Shown: positions 51,246-57,904 of the stretch, piece by piece
Position numbering within the stretch: position 1 is the stretch's first letter
Layout of the letters: each line of letters starts with the position of its first letter
NCBI RefSeq assembly: GCF_032854445.1
Contig: NW_027018204.1
Coordinates: 1-57,904, forward strand
DNA length: 57,904 nucleotides
Source: Liolophura sinensis
Lineage: Eukaryota > Mollusca > Polyplacophora > Chitonida > Chitonidae
Reading direction: 5' to 3'
Notes under the pieces: model-generated
Database searches by the model: none
What the model was told of the DNA's origin: nothing
What the model saw: the letters and a program-made list of their open reading frames with translations, nothing else
Made by a program: the position numbers and the translations under genes

Positions 51246-54200
51246 TGTGTTTTTTATGTACGAATGGTGTGGTTTTTCTACACGTAGATAAAGACATTGA
51301 GATTGTCTTGGACTTAAAAGTAAGACAATTGCTGGATGAGTTAAATGGGCTTAGCCCAAAGATTTGACGTCTTCTGGGCTACCGAAGGGCACATAACGTA
51401 TAGTTAAAAGTTGAATATAGTAACGACCAGTCGCGATTGTGCATAGTACAGTGTATCCGATTTTAATTAACAAAAAGACCAGGCAAAAATACAAAAGTGG
51501 AAAAACTGTTCCAGTGCTGCTGGTAAGAGGCTAATCCGACGTATTTTGTGACGAGAAATCGAATGGTGCAAACCGCGTTGCTCTCCGACCAATACTTTTG
51601 GCTGTAGCGACAATTGAATGATCATTGATGTCATAGTCACGTGCCCAGCAACGGCTCTTACTCCATGGAAACCAGGGAAATATGCAATTTTTTAACAGCT
51701 GCCGATGCCTGGGCCAATTCCGCATCTTTTACAATCTTATTGATGTGGGTCAGTGATCAGTTGTACTTTTTACAGCAGACTGTATCTAGTACATTGTGTT
51801 TTTTATGTACAAATGGTGTGGTTTTTCTACACGTAAATAAAGACATTGAGATTGTCTTGGACTTAAAAGTAAGACAATTGCTGGATGAGTTAAATGGGCT
51901 TAGCCCAAAGATTTGACGTCTTCTGGGCTACCGAAGGGCACATAACGTATAGTTAAAAGTTGAATATAGTAACGACCAGTCGCGATTGTGCATAGTACAG
52001 TGTATCCGATTTCAATTAACAAAAAGACCAAACAAAAATGCGAAAGTGGAAAAACTGTTCCAGTGCTGCTGGTAAGAGGCTAATCCGACGTATTTTGTCA
52101 CGAGAAATCGAATGGTGCAAACCGCGTTGCTCTCCGACCAATACTTTTGACTGTAGCGACAATTGAATGATCATTGATGTCATAGTCACGTGCCCAGCAA
52201 CGGCTCTTACTCCATGGAAACCAGGGAAATTTGCAATTTTTTAAACAGCTGCCGATGCCTGGGCCATTTCCGCATCTTTTAGAACCTTATTGATGTGCGT
52301 CAGTGATCAGTTGTACTTTTTACAGCAGACTGTATCTAGTACCTTGTGTTTTTTATGTACAAATGGTGTGGTTTTTCTACACGTAGATAAAGACATTGAG
52401 ATTGTCTTGGACTTAGAAGTAAGACAATTGCTGGATGAGTTAAATGGGCTTAGCCCAAAGATTTGACGTCTTCTGGGCTACCGAAGGGCACATAACGTAT
52501 AGTTAAAAGTTGAATATAGTAACGACCAGTCGCGATTGTGCATAGTACAGTGTAGCCGATTTCAATTAACAAAAAGACCAGGCAAAAATGCAAAAGTGGA
52601 AAAACTGTTCCAGTGCTGCTGGTAATAGGCTAATCCGACGTATTTCGTGACGAGAAATCGAATGGTGCAAACCGCGTTGCTCTCCGACCAATACTTTTGG
52701 CTGTAGCGACAATTGAATGATCATTGATGTCATAGTCACGTGCCCAGCAACGGCTCTTACTCCATGGAAACCAGGGAAATATGCAATTTTTTAACAGCTG
52801 CCGATGCCTGGGCCAATTCCGCATCTTTTAGAATCTTATTTATGTGGGTCAGTGATCAGTTGTACTTTTTACAGCAGACTGTATCTAGTACTTTGTGTTT
52901 TTTATGTACAAATGGTGTGGTTTTTCTACACGTAGATAAAGACATTGAGATTGTCTTGGACTTAAAAGTAAGACAATTGCTGGATGAGTTAAATGGGCTT
53001 AGCCCAAAGATTTGACGTCTTCTGGGCTACCGAAGGGCACATAACGTATAGTTAAAAGTTGAATATAGTAACGACCAGTCGCGAATGTGCATAGTACAGT
53101 GTAGCCGATTTCAATTAACAAAAAGACCAGGCAAAAATGCAAAAGTGGAAAAACTGTTCCAGTGCTGCTGGTAAGAGGCTAATCCGACGTATTTTGTCAC
53201 GAGAAATCGAATGGTGCAAACCGCGTTGCTCTCCGACCAATACTTTTGGCTGTAGCGACAATTGAATGATCATTGATGTCATAGTCACGTGCCCAGCAAC
53301 GGCTCTTACTCCATGGAAACCAGGGAAATTTGCAATTTTTTAAACTGCTGCCGATGCCTGGGCCAATTCCGCATCTTTTAGAACCTTATTGATGTGGGTC
53401 AGTGATCAGTTGTACTTTGTACAGCAGACTGTATCTAGTACCTTGTGTTTTTTATGTACAAATGGTGTGGTTTTTCTACACGTAGATAAAGACATTGAGA
53501 TTGTCTTGGACTTAAAAGTAAGACAATTGCTGGGTGAATTAAATGGGCTTAGCCCAAAGATTTGACGTCTTCTGGGCTACAGAAGGGCACATAACTTATA
53601 GTCAAAAGTTGAGTATAGTCATGACCAGTCGCGATTGTACATAGTAGATTGTATCCGATTTCAAATTAACAAAAAGACCAGGCAAAAATGCAAAAGTGGA
53701 AAAACTGTTCCAGTGCTGCTGGTAAGAGGCTAATCCGACGTATTTTGTCACGAGAAATCGAATGGTGCAAACCACGTTGCTCTCCGACCAATACTTTTGG
53801 CTGTAGCGACAATTGAATGATCATTGATGTCATAGTCACGTGCCCAGCAACGGCTCTTACTCCATGGAAACCAGGGAAATTTGCAATTTTTTAAACAGCT
53901 GCCGATGCCTGGGCCATTTCCGCATCTTTTAGAACCTTATTGATGTGGTTCAGTGACCACTTGTACTTTTTACAGCAGACTGTATCTAGTACATTGTGTT
54001 TTTTATGTACGAATGGTGTGGTTTTTCTACACGTAGATAAAGACATTGAGATTGTCTTGGACTTAAAAGTAAGACAATTGCTGGATGAGTTAAATGGGCT
54101 TAGCCCAAAGATTTGACGTCTTCTGGGCTACCGAAGGGCACATAACGTATAGTTAAAAGTTGAATATAGTAACGACCAGTCGCGATTGTGCACAGTACAG

Positions 54201-55641
54201 TGTATCCGATTTCAATTAACAAAAAGACCAAACAAAAATGCAAAAGTGGAAAAACTGTTCCAGTGCTGCTGGTAAGAGGCTAATCCGACGTATTTTGTCA
54301 CGAGAAATCGAATGGTGCAAACCGCGTTGCTCTCCGACCAATACTTTTGACTGTAGTGACAACTGAATGATCATTGATGTCATAGTCACATGCCCAGCAA
54401 CGGCTCTTACTCCATGGAAACCAGGGAAATATGCGATTTTTTAACAGCTGCCGATGCCTGGCCCAATTCCGCATCTATTAGAACCTTATAAATGTGGTTC
54501 AGTGATCAGTTGTACTTTTTACAGCAGACTGTATCTAGTACATTGTGTTTTTTATGTACGAATGGTGTGGTTTTTCTACACGTAGATAAAGACATTGAGA
54601 TTGTCTTGGACTTAGAAGTAAGACAATTGCTGGATGAGTTAAATGGGCTTAGCCCAAAGATTTGACGTCTTCTGGGCTACCGAAGGGCACATAACGTATA
54701 GTTAAAAGTTGAATATAGTAACGACCAGTCGCGATTGTGCATAGTACAGTGTATCCGATTTCAATTAACAAAAAGACCAGGCAAAAATGCAAAAGTGGAA
54801 AAACTGTTCCAGTGCTGCTGGTAAGAGACCAGTCCGACGTATTTTGTCACGAGAAATCGAATGGTGCAAACCGCGTTGCTCTCCGACCAATACTTTTGGC
54901 TGTAGCGACAATTGAATGATCATTGATGTCATAGTCACGTGCCCAGCAACGGCTCTTACTCCATGGAAACCAGGGAAATATGCAATTTTTTAACAGCTGC
55001 CGATGCCTGGCCCAATTCCGCATCTATTAGAACCTTATAAATGTGGTTCAGTGATCAGTTGTACTTTTTACAGCAGACTGTATCTAGTACATTGTGTTTT
55101 TTATGTACGAATGGTGTGGTTTTTCTACACGTAGATAAAGACATTGAGATTGTCTTGGACTGAAAAGTAAGACAATTGCTGGATGAGTTAAATGGGCTTA
55201 GCCCAAAGATTTGACGTCTTCTGGGCTACCGAAGGGCACATAACGTATAGTTAAAAGTTGAATATAGTAACGACCAGTCCCGAATGTGCATAGTACAGTG
55301 TATCCGATTTCAATTAACAAAAAGACCAGGCAAAAATACAAAAGTGGAAAAACTGTTCCAGTGCTGCTGGTAAGAGGCTAATCCGACGTATTTTGTCACG
55401 AGAAATCGAATGGTGCAAACCGCGTTGCTCTCGGACTAATACTTTTGGCTGTAGCGACAATTGAATGATCATTGATGTCATAGTCACGTGCCCAGCAACG
55501 GCTCTTACTCCATGGAAACCAGGGAAATATGCAATTTTTTAACAGCTGCCGATGCCTGGCCCAATTCCGCATCTATTAGAACCTTATAAATGTGGTTCAG
55601 TGATCAGTTGTACTTTTTACAGCAGACTGTATCTAGTACAT
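51246..55641 (+). repeat. Eight-monomer block E-I-J-K-L-M-F-A, copy 2
   Basis: Second copy of 35852-40247. It shares cttatttatg only with the 37-kb copy, but tttgactgtagcgac (about 52147) only with the 48-kb copy, so it is a mosaic of the two earlier versions or they are mosaics of it. Confidence 0.9.
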
Positions 55642-57904
55642 TGTGTTTTTTATGTACGAATGGTGTGGTTTTTCTACACGTAGATAAAGACATTGAGATT
55701 GTCTTGGACTTAAAAGTAAGACAATTGCTGGGTGAGTTAAATGGGCTTAGCCCAAAGATTTGACGTCTTCTGGGCTACAGAAGGGCACATAACTTATAGT
55801 CAAAAGTTGAATATAATAATGACCAGTCGCGATTGTACATAGTAGATTGTATCCGATTTCAAATTAACAAAAAGACCAGGCAAAAATGCAAAAGTGGAAA
55901 GACTGTTCCAGTGCTGCTGGTAAGAGGCTAATCCGACGTATTTTGTGACGAGAAATCGAATGGTGCAAACCGCGTTGCTCTCCGACCAATACTTTTGGCT
56001 GTAGCGACAATTGAATGATCATTGATGTCATAGTCACGTGCCCAGCAACGGCTCTTACTCCATGGAAACCAGGGAAATTTGCAATTTTTTAAACAGCCGC
56101 CGATGCCTGGGCCAATTCCGCATTTTTTAGAACCTTATTGATGTGGTTCAGTGATCAGTTGTTCTTTTTACAGCAGACTGTATCTAGTACCTTGTGTTTT
56201 TTATGTACAAATGGTGTGGTTTTTCTACACATAGATAAAGACATTGAGATTGTCTTGGACTTAAAAGTAAGACAATTGCTGGATGAGTTAAATGGGCTTA
56301 GCCCAAAGATTTGACGTCTTCTGGGCTACCGAAGGGCACATAACGTATAGTTAAAAGTTGAATATAGTAACGACCAGTCGCGATTGTGCATAGTACAGTG
56401 TAGCCGATTTCAATTAACAAAAAGACCAGGCAAAAATGCAAAAGTGGAAAAACTGTTCCAGTGCTGCTGGTAAGAGGCTAATCCGACGTATTTTGTCACG
56501 AGAAATCGAATGGTGCAAACCGCGTTGCTCTCCGACCAATACTTTTGGCTGTAGCGACAATTGAATGATCATTGATGTCATAGTCACGTGCCCAGCAACG
56601 GCTCTTACTCCATGGAAACCAGGGAAATATGCAATTTTTTAACAGCTGCCGATGCCTGGCCCAATTCCGCATCTATTAGAACCTTATAAATGTGGTTCAG
56701 TGATCAGTTGTACTTTTTACAGCAGACTGTATCTAGTACATTGTGTTTTTATGTACGAATGGTGTGGTTTTTCTACACGTAGATAAAGACATTGAGATTG
56801 TCTTGGACTTAAAAGTAAGACAATTGCTGGGTGAGTTAAATGGGCTTAGCCCAAAGATTTGACGTCTTCTGGGCTACAGAAGGGCACATAACTTATAGTC
56901 AAAAGTTGAATATAGTAATAACCAGTCGCGATTGTACATAGTAGATTGTATCCGAATTCAAATTAACAAAAAGACCAGGCAAAAATGCAAAAGTGGAAAA
57001 GCTGTTCCAGTGCTGCTAGTAAGAGGCTAATCCGACGTATTTTGTGACGAGAAATCGAATGGTGCAAACCGCGTTGCTCTCCGACCAATACTTTTGGCTG
57101 TAGCGACAATTGAATGATCATTGATGTCATTGTCACGTGCCCAGCAACGGCTCTTACTCCATGGAAACCAGGGAAATTTGCAATTTTCTAAACAGCTGCC
57201 GATGCCTAGGCCAATTCCGCATCTTTTAGAACCTTATTGATGTGGTTCAGTGATCAGTTGTACTTTTTACAGCAGACTGTATCTAGTACATTGTGTTTTT
57301 TATGTACAAATGGTGTGGTTTTTCTACACGTAGATAAAGACATTGAGATTGTCTTGGACTGAAAAGTAAGACAATTGCTGGATGAGTTAAATGGGCTTAG
57401 CCCAAAGATTTGACGTCTTCTGGGCTACCGAAGGGCACATAACGTATAGTTAAAAGTTGAATATAGTAACGACCAGTCCCGATTGTGCATAGTACAGTGT
57501 ATCCGAATTGAATTAACAAAAAGACCAGGCAAAAATACAAAAGTGGAAAAACTGTTCCAGTGCTGCTGGTAAGAGGCTAATCCGACGTATTTTGTCACGA
57601 GAAATCGAATGGTGCAAAAAGCGTTGCTCTCCGACTAATACGTTTGGCTGTAGTGACAATTGAATGATCATTGATGTCATAGTCACATGCCCAGCAACGG
57701 CTCTTACTCCATGGAAACCAGGGAAATATGCGATTTTTTAACAGCTGCCGATGCCTGGCCCAATTCCGCATCTATTAGAACCTTATAAATGTGGTTCAGT
57801 GATCAGTTGTACTTTTTACAGCAGACTGTATCTAGTACATTGTGTTTTTTATGTACGAATGGTGTGGTTTTTCTACACGTAGATAAAGACATTGAGATTG
57901 TCTT
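55642..57904 (+). repeat. H-E-C'-B block, copy 2, cut by the window end
   Basis: Second copy of 42997-45259. The order H-E-C'-B also occurs at 27053-29253, which lacks the five-T start and gtcattgtcacg, so the two right-hand copies are closer relatives of each other than of the third. Confidence 0.9.
57841..57904 (+). repeat. Partial monomer at the window end
   Basis: These are the first 64 bases of a monomer, identical in register to the others and cut by the window edge. By analogy with 45196, which follows the same B unit in the sister block, the next unit would be F-type; that is inference. Confidence 0.9.

Larger units (their letters stand above)
1..57904 (+). repeat. Satellite DNA array, ~550-bp monomer, 106 copies plus a partial
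   Basis: The motif tgtgttttttatgtac (or a close variant) recurs every 549-551 bases from position 1 to 57841, with the same surrounding sequence each time and always on the + strand. Monomers 39-106 (20459-57840) average 549.7 bp and range from 549 to 552; only three monomers in the window are clearly short. Landmarks on monomer 1 numbering: inverted repeat 22-38, gggcttagccc about 102, gacgtc 121, GTAAGA about 279, aatgatcatt 373-382, cacgtg 394-399, ccatgg 419-424, acttttttacag-like tract about 525. No other kind of sequence is present, so there is no gene-bearing interval to annotate. Known biology: tandem arrays of this kind are typical of eukaryotic heterochromatin. The family is not one I recognise. 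Strand is only the orientation in which I describe the unit. Confidence 0.98.
51246..57904 (+). repeat. Array segment 9: monomers 95-106 and a partial
   Basis: Monomer starts: 51246, 51795, 52345, 52894, 53444, 53995, 54544, 55093, 55642, 56193, 56742, 57292, 57841 (partial). Order: E I J K L M F A H E C' B. The first eight copy 35852-40247 at an offset of 15394 bp. The remainder, H-E-C'-B and the partial unit, copies 42997-45259 at an offset of 12645 bp, with shared gatgtcattgtcacg at about 44478 and 57123. The join between the two copied blocks falls near the monomer boundary at 55642. Only satellite sequence is seen. Confidence 0.93.

Noticed and set aside
54737-54919. 60-codon + strand frame in F-type and related monomers
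   Set aside because: It starts at GTG, exists only because of the gagacca variant, and is closed by a stop in the other subtypes. It is not evidence of a gene.
1-57904. CRISPR array
   Set aside because: The repeat is about 550 bp with no unique spacers. The whole unit is repeated, so it cannot be a CRISPR locus.
1-57904. Tandem RNA gene cluster (5S rRNA, snRNA, spliced leader or rDNA spacer)
   Set aside because: I found none of the conserved cores of 5S, U1, U2, U4, U5 or U6, and no match to nematode, trypanosome, flatworm or dinoflagellate spliced leaders. The aatacttttgg stretch is only loosely Sm-site-like.
1-57904. Transposable element origin or insertion
   Set aside because: No terminal inverted repeats, target-site duplications, LTRs or coding remnants were seen at any monomer boundary, and no interruption of the array occurs.

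Overview
The whole 57.9 kb window is one uninterrupted head-to-tail satellite DNA array. I count 106 consecutive monomers, plus the first 64 bases of a 107th, all in one orientation. The basic unit is 549-551 bp. No unique sequence, transposon, rRNA, tRNA, snRNA or believable protein gene interrupts it, and both window edges lie inside the array. It is nuclear eukaryotic DNA, probably heterochromatic or pericentromeric. I do not recognise the satellite family and cannot name the species. CpG dinucleotides are not depleted: a hand count gives about 21 per monomer, against about 23 expected at roughly 41% GC. That argues against a heavily methylated vertebrate genome and would fit many invertebrates, but this is weak evidence.

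I phased monomers on the motif tgtgttttttatgtac. Monomers fall into subtypes that look about 95% alike by eye. Labels used below, with hallmark motifs: A (gactgaaaag, cagtcccgaatgtgc, ctcggact); B (gactgaaaag, cagtcccgattgtgc, gaattcaatt); C (cttatagtc, agtaatgacc, caaatt); C' (C with gaattcaaatt and aaagctg); C2 (gggtaagttaaatggcc); D (cttacagtc, accaatcgcg); E (gacttaaaag, ctaccgaag, cagtcgcgattgtgc); F (gtaagagacca); G (gtgagtttaatgg, aacatatagtc); H (ataataatgacc, aaagactg, cagccgccg); I (accaaacaaaaatgcgaaag); J (gtaataggc, tatttcgtg); K (cgcgaatgtgc, actttgtacag); L (gagtatagtcatg, gtgaccacttg); M (gcacagtac, ttttgactgtagtgac). The 549 versus 551 bp lengths are mostly explained by two one-base indels, caattaac/caaattaac and tttttaacag/tttttaaacag.

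Layout: 1-7.7 kb is an A/C/B and A-C-D-E region with many one-base indels. 7.7-13.3 kb is rich in E and holds three internally deleted monomers, two of them sharing one deletion junction. 13.3-20.5 kb is an 8-monomer (4.4 kb) higher-order repeat containing G and H. 20.5-28.2 kb mixes A, H, B and F. 28.2-31.5 kb is a tandem duplication of a C'-B-A trimer. 30.9-57.9 kb is built from reused cassettes (A-C-D-E, E-I-J-K-L, M-F-A, H-E-C'-B) copied at offsets of 3298, 4398, 11544, 12645 and 15394 bp, all near-integer numbers of monomers. Several monomers are clean chimeras of two subtypes, as in-register unequal crossover or gene conversion would leave.

No genes work together here. The interest lies in the record of satellite evolution: nested higher-order repeats, dated crossover junctions, one inherited deletion, and a left end whose excess of one-base indels may be technical. 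All identity statements come from reading, not from computed alignments.
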